The position numbers and the translations under genes were made by a program. The notes beneath the pieces are model-generated. The model saw only the letters and a list, made by a program, of their open reading frames with translations, was not told the origin of the DNA and did not search any database. From Aspergillus flavus (lineage: Eukaryota; Ascomycota; Eurotiomycetes; Eurotiales; Aspergillaceae): a DNA stretch of 64,000 bases. How positions within the stretch are numbered: the stretch's first letter is position 1; each line of letters opens with the position of its first letter. The stretch is from NCBI RefSeq assembly GCF_009017415.1, contig NC_092404.1, positions 2,356,001 to 2,420,000 of the forward strand, in the 5' to 3' direction. This document shows positions 25,001-36,700 of this stretch, in pieces.

Positions 25001-25739
25001 CCCTCTCCTTTTCACATATACATATCCAGTGGGCACTCTGCGGCAAAGAGGATAAAAGTTAACTTGCCTGCTGTGCTCGTGCGGCCTTGCGCTGGCGAAT
25101 GCCATAGGCTTGGCTTTGGTAGTAGCTAGAATCATACGGGGCTGGTGTATGAGACATGGGCGGAACAGGAGTAGAATATGGAGCCGGGGGAATTGAGTGC
25201 GGCGGTAATGGAGGCGGAGCATCGCCATTACTATGTGGCTCTTGAGGAGTAAAAGACATCCGAGATCGATACTCAGGCGGCGCAGAATGCGGTGCCGGTT
25301 CATGAGCTGTCCCGTTCATGGGACCCCGGAACGATGGATGCGCTTCCGTTGGTGTGTGTTTTGGGCCCGTTAGGCTTCCCTGTCGGCTATACGGGCCGTC
25401 GGGAGGAAGCTGCGGCAGTTCGCGATTCGGGATAACAGGGTACCCATGTGAAGATAATGGCGGAGGAGCAGTAGATGTTCGACGTTGTTCTGCTGGGTGA
25501 CCTTCGTAGGGTGGATAATGGCGCCATGGCTGTTCGTACATTCCTGGCACACTTGGTGGACCATGCGATCCGTCGGGAGGAATGCGATGCATTGGGGGCG
25601 CAGGTCCAGAAAAGGCAGGAAGTGTTTTCGGCTTATCGTCCGTTGAGATAATTTCCATAATCGTGGGTCCGCAGCTACGGCTAGGATCACCAGATCGCCG
25701 CAGATCCGCAGTGGACGGTCGATTCAGTGCGAGAGACAT
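22090..25739 (-). CDS. Zn2Cys6 fungal transcription factor with Pro-rich N-terminus
   Basis: Seven exons: 25739-25068, 24969-24857, 24786-23383, 23322-23242, 23165-22963, 22897-22363 and 22309-22090; 1,075 aa, with all junction phases consistent. Residues 1-224 are Pro/Ser-rich and disordered. A Cys6 binuclear zinc cluster follows at about 225-252 (ACDQCRARKAKC ... SCSHCKENNLNC), then a linker and a coiled segment, then the fungal-specific middle homology region with helices such as DLYDFAYWTCLQLE, YSAQIHLRKVLNRVH and ARYIIHRPLLYHALHY. It should be a nuclear DNA-binding regulator; the pathway is unknown to me. The zinc cluster sits unusually far from the N-terminus. The exon 3/4 junction (donor GTATGG at 23382, acceptor CTCTAG at 23323) is the least certain; the others are canonical except the GC-AG first intron. 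Confidence 0.88.
24970..25067 (-). other. GC-AG intron just before the zinc cluster
   Basis: Exon 1 ends in CAG CAG and the intron starts GCAAGT, the standard GC donor consensus (AG|GCAAGT). It ends GGTTAAAG, giving RAQQ|ACDQC in phase 0. No GT donor nearby rebuilds the zinc cluster in frame. Retention would terminate two codons later, giving a 226-residue protein with no DNA-binding domain. Confidence 0.8.
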
Positions 25740-26340
25740 ACGGTCATGAGGACATCATGTCCCAGAGAATTGCTATCAAGGACGGGTTTAGGCTTCCATA
25801 CACTGGTGAGTTACACCGGATGAATGGTGGTGGAGTCTTACCACAGTAAGAGCTTCGCCAGAGGTTCCCCAAAATTGGCAATTAGCTCTTGAGGATAAGA
25901 TCTCAGTTGTTGGCAGTGGGTTGGTTGCCTTCTCTTTCGTGGAGCTAATCTTAACTTGCGGTATTTGAACAGAGCGGCGACGCCAGAACGGTTGACGTTC
26001 TAATATCACGCGAATAGAGGTCCAAGGTTCTCCAGTTTGTTTGATTGCCGGATGGGAGCAACTGTCCACAGCCTAATAGCTTCTGATAGTCAGCTATAGT
26101 GGGTTTGAAAGATAACGATCGCAAAGCCAGTATTATAAACCGTCAACCAAATGCAACATTGGCAAGGAAATTTTAAAAGAAAAAAATAATAATAAAGGAA
26201 GAAGAACTCTGGGGAAATTAGGTAAGAAGTGGTAATAGTTAAAGGGAAAGGAAAGCTAATGCAAAACGAAACCCAGAATGATGGTAACAGTAATAATAGG
26301 TCGGACATCAAGGACAGAGCTCAGAATACTTAGTACCTGT
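25740..26340 (-). promoter_or_regulatory. 5' leader/promoter of the Zn2Cys6 gene
   Basis: Immediately upstream of the ATG at 25739. A 93-codon minus-strand frame at 26069-25788 could act as an upstream ORF but shows no family signature. The right part (26163-26310) is A/G-rich. I see nothing else that can be supported. Confidence 0.4.
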
Positions 26341-26471
26341 CATAAGTAGTATAAGCTGGGGGGGGGTAGATGGAAAAGAACGAGATCCGCGCAGGAGCTA
26401 ACGACTGGAGTGGACACACCGACCCTGGTCAGTGGGAAGAAAATAAGGTATGTAAGTAATACCTTCTCCAG

Positions 26472-26487
26472 TACGGAGTACTCCGTA
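26472..26487. repeat. 16-bp perfect palindrome TACGGAGTACTCCGTA
   Basis: Two head-to-head copies of TACGGAGTA overlapping by two bases. The same 9-mer appears at 21002, 32196 (reverse), 32327 and 32622, with near copies at 32437 and 41115. Confidence 0.8.
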
Positions 26488-26580
26488 TAGGTACTGTACT
26501 TTTCTTTTTATAACGCCGAAGAGATGCGCAGACGAGGAGTCCAAATCAGGAAAGAGGAAGAGGAGCGCAAAGGGAAAAGG

Positions 26581-26716
26581 GAAACGAGAAATTAAGGGAA
26601 AAAAAGAAAAAGAAAAAGAAAGAAAAAAAAGTTGAAATTAGGAAAAAAAAAATAAATAATAAATAAAAATAAAATAGGAATAAAAAACAAAAAAAAAAAA
26701 AAAACAAAAAAAAAGC
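26581..26716. repeat. A/G-rich low-complexity tract
   Basis: Over 100 bp made almost only of A with scattered G, T and C, ending in two A runs split by a single C. It generates a spurious Phe-rich frame on the minus strand. Confidence 0.85.
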
Positions 26717-27001
26717 GCAGCTAAGGAGCAAACCAACGAAGCTAGAACAGGGGTAAAGTGGTTGTAAAATAGTGCTGATGATGTTCTTATAACGGCAAGA
26801 GAATCCTAAATCACGACGACAATAATAATAGTAGTAATAAGATAGTAGTACGTACACTGTGGTGGCCCAAAGGATGAAATAAAATACGACGGTCGTTTGG
26901 CACTGCCTCTACTCTCCGATCAGTTGGGAGATAGGTAAGCCAAGCCGTCGGGTCGCGTTGTGCGCGACAGCAGATCGAACGGTGGGAAAGCCAAAAAAGT
27001 G

Positions 27002-27040
<39 letters not shown>
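27002..27040. repeat. Poly(A) run of 39 nt
   Basis: An uninterrupted A39, preceded by CCAAAAAAGTG and followed by GCCGGGTCTG. I see no obvious target-site duplication beside it, so a retroelement tail is possible but unproven. Runs this long also vary between assemblies. Confidence 0.9.
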
Positions 27041-27041
<1 letters not shown>

Positions 27042-27771
27042 CCGGGTCTGCTCTGGTTTATTAGAAAAGAGGGGAACGATATTGATAAAAAGCGGGAAGT
27101 CGCTGCCAGAGTTGAACGGAGGAATAGCAATGGAGACACTGCAGGGAGAGGGATTAAGCTGGAATAGGTAAAAGTCGAAGAACTTACCGCCAGGTGTGAG
27201 AGGAAGGAAAACTGAGATAAAGTGGTGATTAGTTAGTGCCGTAAAGTAGTCCGGGTAGTTGGTAGTAGTGGTCAGTAGTTAGTGGATGAGGATTGAGGAA
27301 GAGGGGCGGTTTGAAGACCCAGTAAAGTCGGTAGGTAGGTATCTACCTAAGGGACCCGACTGTGGCCAAGTGGGAATGAATGATCTGCTGGGGAAACAAA
27401 GTAAGTAAAGTAGGAGGGGACAAATAAGAGTCGCGGAACGATGAGAATGATAGACAGGTATGGGGGCAAAAAATAAAGAGAGGTGGTAATAAGAAAAATA
27501 ATAACAATAGCAGTAATAAAGAAGAATACTAACGGGATGGGGGACGTCAATCCACAGACAAACAGAACTGTGATAGCAAATTCTTGATTGATTGATGGAT
27601 GGGACTGATTGACTGATGACTGAGATGAAGAGTGACTTTGCCCCTCTTTTTTGGTTTTTGGTAATCTTTTTTTTAACCCTGGAAGTGGAGGGAATGTCCG
27701 TAGGGAGAAGTGTCTAGTGGTCAGTAGTATGAATGGATGAAGAACTTCCGTCTCCTCCCTTTACAGATAAA

Positions 27772-27792
27772 AATAATAATAATAATAATAAT
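27772..27792. repeat. (AAT)7 microsatellite
   Basis: Seven tandem AAT units followed by more imperfect copies to about 27803. Confidence 0.9.
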
Positions 27793-29221
27793 CCAAATAA
27801 TACTGACGACAATAGAAACAACAATCTCAACAACTCCAGTGGTGACAGAAGTGAGAGCAATAATAGAAGGCTATCCTTCTTTTTCTCTTCCCCCTCTCTG
27901 TTGTTCTTAGTTTCTCAACAATCTTTCCTTTTCTTTTTTTCCCTTGAGTCTTCGATCGTCTTTCGTTGCTTTTTAACGCGCGCCTCCTTCTGACAGATTG
28001 ATTGACTGCTCGGCTGGGTCTTGTAACCTGGACCGGGATCCTGGTTTGCAGAGAATTAGGTACCACAAGCCACCGAGAATTGACAGATCGCTTTTTTTTA
28101 TTTCTTTTTTTTATTTTCTGGTCTATACTTCGGTTTCGGTTTCGACTCTGCCGTAAGGAAAACAAAAGTGGGAAGGGGAGCAACAACAGAAAAGGGTAGA
28201 AGGGAAAAAAAAATTTGACTTGAGTGGAGCCGCAAACTGGAGCTGGTTGCTAACGCGGGACGGGTTGGAAGGAGAATCACAAATGAAGAAAAACCACACA
28301 CCGGCGAATCCGTGAAATGTTTAAGCTACCTTTCAATTTCCTATCCTGTCAAGGGCCGACAATCAGCTCCATTCTTTTATTTTTCGCAGTGCCACATGGA
28401 ATTATCTTGGGGGAATTGGTGTCACCCGAGCCGAACTGGACCGCCCAATAGCATTTACGTACCCTTGCCAGGTAGAGATGAGGAAATATATAAGTAGGAT
28501 GATGACTGTTACAATTGATACCAGGCCATGCCCGGATCCTTCTCTTTTCAATCTCCTTCTTGGGAACAGGTGCCTCGTGAGATGACCAGAGAGTGGTCGG
28601 TGCCCAAAATCCGGAGGGGCAATTTCAGCGGTGGACTGCGTTGGTCACCAAAAGATATGGCGGATAAAGAGGAAATACCGATACTTGGGGTAAAAGTCTT
28701 AATTACCAAAAGACAAAGAACTGTGTGCAAAGGGGCTCAAGAGAAGGCGGGCGAATTAAATAAAAATATCCTTTCCTTCCTTAACCTTCACTGTTAATTT
28801 TCCCCCCCTAAGCTCTTCATATGTCTATTCTCAGATCATCGCCTTGGGTAGAAGCAAGTGAAACCAGGAATGGAACAAACATATGGAGTGGCCGCAACAC
28901 CTGATTGATGATGAAAGAAAGAGACCCGGAATGGCTTATCCCTCTCCAAGGGCTGGTATATCAATAATCTAACTGGACAGTAGTACGGAACTTTACATAC
29001 TCTAGACATGCTTGTTGTCAACACCTAAGCCTCTCAGACGCATTCCTTGGGTCTGTTGGTGCCCATCCAATGCTGTGATCAAGCTTAATCCAGCTTATTA
29101 TTGGCAAGGTATCCCCTATCTTCATCTTCGACTTTCTGGTGGGTTAGATCTAAAGTCAATTCTTCCAGTGAGTTCAGGTGAGGAAGGACACATATCTATG
29201 GAGATTACGAGTGTGCTGTAT

Positions 29222-29239
29222 GTCCAATACATATTGGAC
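29222..29239. repeat. Inverted CCAAT palindrome
   Basis: GTCCAATA, CA, TATTGGAC: perfect 8-bp arms, each holding a CCAAT pentamer facing outward from a 2-nt spacer. CCAAT is the core bound by the fungal HapB/C/E complex; any function here is inference. Confidence 0.6.
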
Positions 29240-29267
29240 TCGAAATGGAGAGGGGGGTCACACTGGT

Positions 29268-29298
29268 AAAAAATAAAAATAAAATAAAATAAAATAAA
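29268..29298. repeat. AAAAT/AAAAT-type simple repeat
   Basis: Repeated AAAAT units, followed directly by a GA repeat to about 29308. Confidence 0.85.
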
Positions 29299-31050
29299 GA
29301 GAGAGAGAACAGCACAGGCAGTCTAAGCTAGAGTCTCGCATAGAGGGATCAAGACAGTGCGAGGTATGCATGATGTGACCCAAGAAGTGCCCTCAACCAC
29401 AGCCCCACGCAAAAGCAGAAGACGGTGAGAAACGATCAATGATATGGGGTTGTCACTTGGTCGTTGGAATCAAGGGTCATACCTTAGTTTTCCAACACCA
29501 CACATGCATATGTAGTAGTACGTATCCTGTAAACTAGCTTTCTGCATGGATTAAGGAGGAGTCAGGAGGACCGCCTGATTCAAAAAGGCGGAGAACATGT
29601 TACCCTCATTATTGTGAAACTCCAGAACAGAGAAAAGTCATTTCTATATCTTCAAAGGCCAATAATTTTTGTTCTTTTCCGTGTTTCTTATTGGCACTTT
29701 TTTTTATGTGGAGCATTTCCTGGTTATATAAAAATTGGGCATGTTGCTGAAGCTGAAGCGCAAGCGCATAATAGATCATTCAAGGAGTGTCCCTGTCAGC
29801 TGGGTCCTGTTGACTTACATATGTACGCACATACCCCATAAAGTACTCCAGATGTAACTATATGTACATACATGAATAGTTCACCTCACTACTGTTTACA
29901 TAGCACAACTCCACGGTCAAAATCAAAATATACTGAGTATCTGAACGGCACCTGTTCCAATCAGCAGGAACAAACCGCTCCCTATCCATGGTGCTACCCG
30001 GTCGGGAACTGGTAAAGTTACGGGAAGGTTCCTTTGGTACGCATACCTCAGGTACATACAGTACACAGTACCCGTACCTTCCAAAGTTCATTTTGGTCAC
30101 GGGTACAGTCACGGGTGTTGGATTGGGAAAGGCTCATGCCTGGGTCAAACTATTATGTATCCCTCGGGTTACGTTCGGAAAACAGCAATGCCAAATTACC
30201 GCCCGTCAGTACCCATGCTCAACAAATAAGGCTGTGTGTCTTTTAGAGTCTACTTGTGGTGTGAAGTACATAGTAGCCAATCCCCTATCTACCACTTTGC
30301 CATGAATTTTGGGAGACTTACTCCATCCAGAGGTATTATACGGGGAAATTTCCCTTGCAGTATACTCCTGTATCATGTACCGAGGGAAAGTAAATCCTCT
30401 GAAAAGTAATGATAATATAATATCAGCACTATGGAACATCGACCTGAACTGGAAAGTCCCCAGTACTAGTAGGTAACTCCCATCGTTCTGTCGCGTATTT
30501 ACACCAGTGCAGAGCGATCAAGGGCGTGAAACTAGGTTGGTTGATGTAAATAATTTTACGCTGTATTACAACGCGAATCCTGTACTAAATCTGTATTACT
30601 TTAGTAGCACTCAATAATAGCTGAGGTACCAGAGCCCGACCGTCATCCGTTAGCGGGGTTCAGCCCCATCTGAAGACCGCTCTACTTGGACGGAACGAGT
30701 AAACAGTCAAGGACCCAAAACTTTGGCTGGGTGTTCTCGGCATCGGAAAAAAGGAGGGGCAGAATTGACGGCATGTCGTAATGGATCATCAAGTGTCCGG
30801 CGCTCCGGCTCGCCTTTTTTGCCACTTTAGACTCATCTGTTTCTTTCTCTGTGTGGACGAATACATACACCTACCCATGCGATACTCTACAAGGGAAAAG
30901 AGATCACCTCGGCCCGGGCGTATCAATATCAGACCGTGTTATGCCTTCCAACTTAAGAGATTCAATAAACCCTGCGTGGAATTCCCCTCCCATATCAAGC
31001 GTGACTTAAACGCCCAACCTGATTGAACCATGTGCTAGCTATCCACCGCC

Positions 31051-34000
31051 ACCAATTAATTCTCTCCAGGCGGCCATTCCCAAGCACCGCCGAATCCTCC
31101 TCTTCCCTTTTCCCCCCTCGCTGTCCGGTTGATCCGCAATTTTAACTTTGCCTAATCCCGTCTCCTTGGTACCATCCGTCGGTTGGCCGCATAAATTTCT
31201 GGATCTTCACTTAGTCCCAAGTCCATAGACCGTCTCATCGGGTAACTACGAACCCCATCAGCCTCCACAATTCTACCTATGACATAGCCCACACTAGCTT
31301 AGGTATGTTTCATAACGTTGATTTGGGACGGAACAAAGTCGCACAACGTCTCGCTCAACCTCGATAACCAAAGCCCCCTGACTTTAGTCAAGGTTTGGCG
31401 ATGATGTGATCCACTGCCAAAGTTTTCTACGGGTGATGTGCATGCATGCTGTGTGGCGCGTAGAACGGCAGTATAATGGAGCGTCGGACGTAAGGGATGG
31501 CCCCGTACTGCACATCATCGTTTGTCTGAAGATTCTACACAGTACACTGTGGAAGACAGTACTCCATCCACCGAACATGGATATTTGGAAGGAATGGGTT
31601 ACACCAATGTCACGACGGTTGTTGGTCTTGACAAAAGTCGTCGGCAATGTTATGCTTCTGTCAAACATGGAAACTTGGAATGGAGGGAATAGAGTTCCTC
31701 CGTGGCTGGAAATGCAAAAGGTGATAACAGATCACGATATTATTTGAGTTGTCAGCGAGGTTTCTCCCTTTCTTCGTTTTTTCTATGGAAGCTCAACCCG
31801 CAATCTAACCTTGATAGAGCCCGGGAATAATGCAAAACCGATATACGCTAAATAGAAAACGCCCATGAATACATGTATCACAGGACCCATCAGTGGCAAC
31901 TAGTAGCAACCATGCAATAGAAGAATTTTTTGACGAAGACTAGGCATAGGCCGTGTTGTTACGAAACACTGGTTACTGCAACAATTCACAACCGATTTGT
32001 AATTTATTAGCCGAACTCCGAATCACATATTCCATGAGCACTCTGCTTAATATGCCATGGTTATCTGCGGAGCATGCAGACCAAGACATGGAAAGCCACT
32101 GGAGACACGGAGTAGAAGACCAGCCGGTACGGCTGACCACCGTCACGAGCTTCAGCATCCAATTGAAGTCATCTCTGACTTGCAAAAGATCGGTGTACTC
32201 CGTAAATCAATTTCATGTCTCAGAGCAAATTCAGGTGGATATTCGATGTGCACTTGTTCACCCGAACGGCCAACAGTTTGTGGATCATTGATCTAAAAGA
32301 AACAAAGTTTATCAGTCGTTGAATAGTACGGAGTATATCGGCCGCATAACAATAACTGAAAATAGTGGCTGCCTATTGTTGGTCAGCTAAATATCTCTCA
32401 GGCAATTATTGCTCGTATAACCCCAGCCCCGTGATAAACTCCGTACTTCTTTAATTGACAGCGGGATGGACCGCCCGTCTGACGAGCTCCGAGGGTCTGG
32501 TTCAGGGCAGATCTTAGTCCTACTTACTTTGGTAAGCACAGCGAGGTTTCACATTGGGAAGGTCAAGATATTATTGGTAGTTAGTGTTGACAAAAAAAAG
32601 TGAGTGAGCTTAACTACCTACTACGGAGTATCTAGCCAGCAGGGTACTGTACTAAGATTACATTATCAGATTGATGTGGCACCCATTTCATTTTCTTTGT
32701 AACTGGTTAGGTACCATGGTTCTACCGTTGTCGCACTGCCAACCCAAAGTGAACGTATCACAATCGAGCTCATTATACTTAAGTGCCCGACGATCAGAAA
32801 AAGACATGTTTAAGATATGTTGGTTAATGCTAGCGAAAGTCTTTCGGAGATCGGATCTTTATGTGGAATAGCTTGCGATACCAATTTCCCACTCCAGCGG
32901 CTATGTGAAATCAAGCGCAGGAATAGCTGACGATTAACCGGCCAAGCTGAAACTAAAGCCTCGCTATTGAGTTACCAGTTTAACTGCGGAGATTTGCAGA
33001 TCGGGCTCTGTTGACTTTTTGTGTTATACCGACATTCTCTAAGAGCCGATGGAAGCAACCAGTCCATTTCAGCAAAGTTTCTTCTGTTGCCAACTTGCCA
33101 CTCCCTGTATACCATGGTTGTATTTCGGGTGCGCTTGGGATACAGCATCAACCTTGATGACCTACGTGGGTGGATATCCATGTTTACCGAAATTATGTAC
33201 CCACAGCCACGTGGTCTGCGCGTCTGTAAAATAAGAAATCCGGAAATAGGCCGAAGAAACGTTCAGAAGAGAAGTTGACTGGTAATATATAGAGTCCATA
33301 GACTGTTGTCAGTACAGCTGTGAATTTCTACTGGAGCGCTGTAGAATCGTTAATGAGGGTGGCGACTGTGAAAATGGACAGCTCCCAGAACGTAATTTGT
33401 CGTGTATCAAATCAACCACCCACTTCTTGGCCACCTCCTTACGCGAACCATGATCAGACCCCATCGATCGGACGTGGTCAGGACTTGGGCCTCCTGTCGA
33501 AGTGAGGGGTAGTATCGTGCTCCATACCAAACCATGCACATATTTTCAACCCACATTGTGTTAGTCCCTCATCATTTCCCATTTCCAGGAACAGATCTCC
33601 TGATCTCGCGGCTTGCATGTGCAGTGCGACGATTAACCTATGTCGCATTCTCGTCCTACACTTTCCAAACTCAAGGATGGACCCGAGCAATAATTACATA
33701 ATTAAAAGCTACTGTTTCGTCCAGTAGTAGTCGCCCATTTATATTTGAATTTTGAATACTACCTTGGGCCAGTAACTCTACGCCCATAGTGACGGAGCTG
33801 AAACAATAGGAGTTAGGAAGATGACCATACTCTCGCAACACCTTTACTCTATAAATACAACATCAATATTGAATTAAAGTGCCCGATTTAGGTATTCGAA
33901 TTTTGATCCTTCACATGACTCGTTAGCTGTGGAGACAATCTTAAAAGAATGTCTCCGTAGGTGCAGATGAGCAATAAGGCAGAGCCCCGAAATGCCTGCG

Positions 34001-34070
34001 AATTGACCTCAGTGAACCTAATGAGACTATGTGAACCCTAAACTCAAATCAAATCGAGAATAAGAGGGGG
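31051..34070. other. Gene-free intergenic DNA with a promoter-like block
   Basis: 31060-31300 is C/T-rich with a CATAAAT element, like a fungal promoter and leader on the plus strand, but no convincing coding exon follows. The longest frames (31406-31747 and 31953-32291, plus) have no recognisable domain. Three TACGGAGTA-type motifs cluster at 32196-32630. Confidence 0.5.
32196..32630. repeat. Cluster of TACGGAGTA/TACTCCGTA motifs
   Basis: TACTCCGTA at 32196-32204, TACGGAGTA at 32327-32335, near copy AACTCCGTA at 32437-32445, and TACGGAGTA at 32622-32630, all within 435 bp of non-coding DNA. Confidence 0.75.
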
Positions 34071-34079
34071 AAAAAAAAA

Positions 34080-34103
34080 GAAAGAAAGAAAGAAAGAAAG
34101 AAG
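34080..34103. repeat. (GAAA)n microsatellite
   Basis: Six tandem GAAA units within a longer purine run (34066-34112). Confidence 0.9.
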
Positions 34104-34112
34104 AAAAGAGGA

Positions 34113-36700
34113 AATTAATTTGGAATGGAGTTCTCGGAAAATTCCCACGCCTACGCCGTGCTCATCCTATGGCATGGAAAGTGTTGTATGACCGTCTTTT
34201 CTCTCCATTGTTTGTTGAGGGATGAGATGTGTAACTTCAGCACCTTCTACGAGTACTTTATACTTCTTCCAATATGAACGAAGGCAGTTTCTTCGATTCT
34301 ATTCGTATGTATCAATTAGTAATTCTATGTACACCCTTACCCTTTGTTTGTGGAAAACCTGCCAGTGGTACAACAGTAATACTGTGTGTGGTATTGTAGT
34401 ACGAAGCAGGGTCTGTGTGCTATTTAACCGCCCTAAATCAGTTGATGCTTAAATCGCTCTTCGATATCTAACGCGCCCCTAGTAAACTATGTCGACCCAT
34501 GGACCTGGTTAATGGGCTCGGGAGGCTTTTGGGACGCTGGAGTATCGGGAATATGACAGCTTCCGGTGGTGGCCGCCGTGCAACCAAAACCAAGCCTTTG
34601 CGCCCAATTTATCGACTCGTTTCACTGGCAGGTACTGGGACTTATTCATTCTATAGCCTTTAATTATTCCGTACATGGATGACGGAATATACCGCTCCAT
34701 CTATTCCGCACCATCTCGTTGCGATTCCACCAATGTGAACACCGACTCAAAGCGCGCGTTCTCCATGACTCCCGTGGACCTATCACATTTCCACTGGTCT
34801 GGAACCTCAATAGCCTTTCATCGAAGTTTGTTGTGGTTCTGGCTCCGAATAAAACCGGAACGGCACGAAGAAACTAACAGGGGACCTGGTGGGGAGAGTT
34901 ATGTACAGTACCTACATGATGTAGAAGGATGGAGTGTCCACACTTGCATATATATCTGGATATTATTGTTGAGCAGTCGACTAATACTTGTTGGGCGGTT
35001 TATATCACATGCATTGCTATGGCTGCTACCGCCCACTTCTGTAGCCAACATATATGCTTATGTATGTATCTCGCTCGTTTATGCACAGGATGCTCCGCAT
35101 TGAGTGAAGATGTAGGCATGTGAAGCTGAAATGCATGCGAAGCTTGGGGGTTAACGCGATTAAAGCGGACTGTAGTAGCAGTGATCAATCAGGCTTTATC
35201 TTAGCAGCCATGCAAATCGCTCAATAAGGAAATCGCGTGGGAGATTATAATGGATGAAGGACCCCGGCAATGGAAATGGCCCAAGCAATTACTTAGACAA
35301 ATCGGTGCACTTCGTTCTGGTTTAGTTTTGTAGTTCCATATCCTTACCGAAGAGGCGCCCAATGGTAGGAGACAATCATACGCGGAGAGATCAGCACTTG
35401 GACAAAGCTTCCCGTGTTGACCGTCCACTGGCAAGCACTAACTTCCTGAATTTCTTTGATAGGAAGTCACACATTGCTCTTGTTGTGACATAACATCATG
35501 ATGAACATACCTTCATACCGTTTTAGGGCTTCTTCGAGAAACTGCCGACCCGATGGACTGGTCTGGAATACCGTCGACTTCAACGACGAAGCTATGTTCA
35601 GGGAGATTTATGCATCGTATCTTCACTTATTAATAGCAACTCTCGTTGAGAATTACAAGCATGACGATGTATTGCACAGGATGTTACATTCATTCTTTAT
35701 AACTCCCCTTCGGCATCACCATCTCAAGTGGTGAAAAGAAAAGTTCCTCTCCTACTGCCATGCACCACGACAGCGATTAAATTATCTCCACAATCAACAT
35801 GACTCGGCATGACAGCCCCTATAGCCCTACGTGTAGCTGCGCCACAATGATAATCCAATACTATAGCTCCTTTGCCTCACTATCCGCATATGATATCACT
35901 GACACCCCCTGTACACGGGGTAAATGTTCATTCATTTAAGGAGAACGGAGTTCTTATCCGAACTCCACCGACCCCATGGGCACCAATTGCGTGGCTCGCA
36001 CAGACATTAGAAATCCTGTATTTGAAGATCAGAACCTCACTCTGGAGAGATACGAGATTGGCTGACGCCTGTCTCAGCTAGTTACTGGCGATGCTGAATT
36101 CCACATACATCTCTAGTAATTTCAAATCTCCCTGAGAGAGGCAAAAATGTTCCGCCGATGGCACACCGTTTCAACGCTGAGAATCAGTTAGTGCCTTTGC
36201 TACCTGACACGATCATCAAATACTAGTATTGTCACGTCTTTTCTCATCAGATTTCATGATCCGTACAGTAGTGGGGGATTTATTGGTGGGTGGGCTCTGA
36301 CGTAGCTCAATTCCTTCCATCTCTTTCTGAACTTAACCAGTGTGTCCTCCTCCGACTCGGCCGATGCACTCGAGTGGGGTTTCTTTGGAGAAACCTGTCA
36401 TCTGCCAATTCATGGACTTCTCTGATTAGCTCTTTATTTTTTTGGGTGGAGGAACCCCCACTGTTAGTCAAATAAGCACTTTAAGACTATGTCCTTTCAG
36501 TCAAGTCAAGCGTCTACAGCGGCTTTCGCTCAATTACGTCTCTTGCTCAGATACTGGCAATTCTTACGCTGTTGAAATGGATGTGGTTATGCAAAAAGGT
36601 GTACCCACCAGGCAGCAGATGTCTCATCGATAGGGGTCTCCTCTATCACGCGTCAGCACTGTCCAAATCAGCAAAGGAGACCCTGTTTGGCAAATAAGCC
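34113..36700. other. Gene-free intergenic DNA
   Basis: Open frames reach 142 codons (34675-35103, plus) but are Tyr/Ile/Leu/Ser-rich translations without motifs, start context or splice-linked neighbours. I see no RNA gene or mobile element that can be supported. Confidence 0.5.

Larger units (their letters stand above)
26341..28500. other. Low-complexity, gene-free DNA
   Basis: Dominated by purine-rich and A-rich tracts (26581-26716, 27002-27040), AAT repeats (27772-27792) and T-rich runs (28088-28115). Translations are Phe/Lys/Asn-rich artefacts of these tracts. The left part may still be distal promoter or a long leader of the zinc-cluster gene. Confidence 0.6.
28501..31050. other. Gene-free intergenic DNA
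   Basis: Only short open frames (up to about 105 codons) with no family signature on either strand. Contains an AAAAT/AAAT repeat at 29268-29298, a CCAAT-type palindrome at 29222-29239, and a stretch dense in GTAC words around 30036-30111. Confidence 0.6.

Noticed and set aside
26545..26857. Phe-rich 103-codon minus-strand frame
   Set aside because: It is produced entirely by A-rich low-complexity DNA.
34675..35103. 142-codon plus-strand frame in the gene-poor block
   Set aside because: Composition is like translated non-coding DNA (Tyr, Ile, Leu, Ser) with no motif, and other frames there are equally long.
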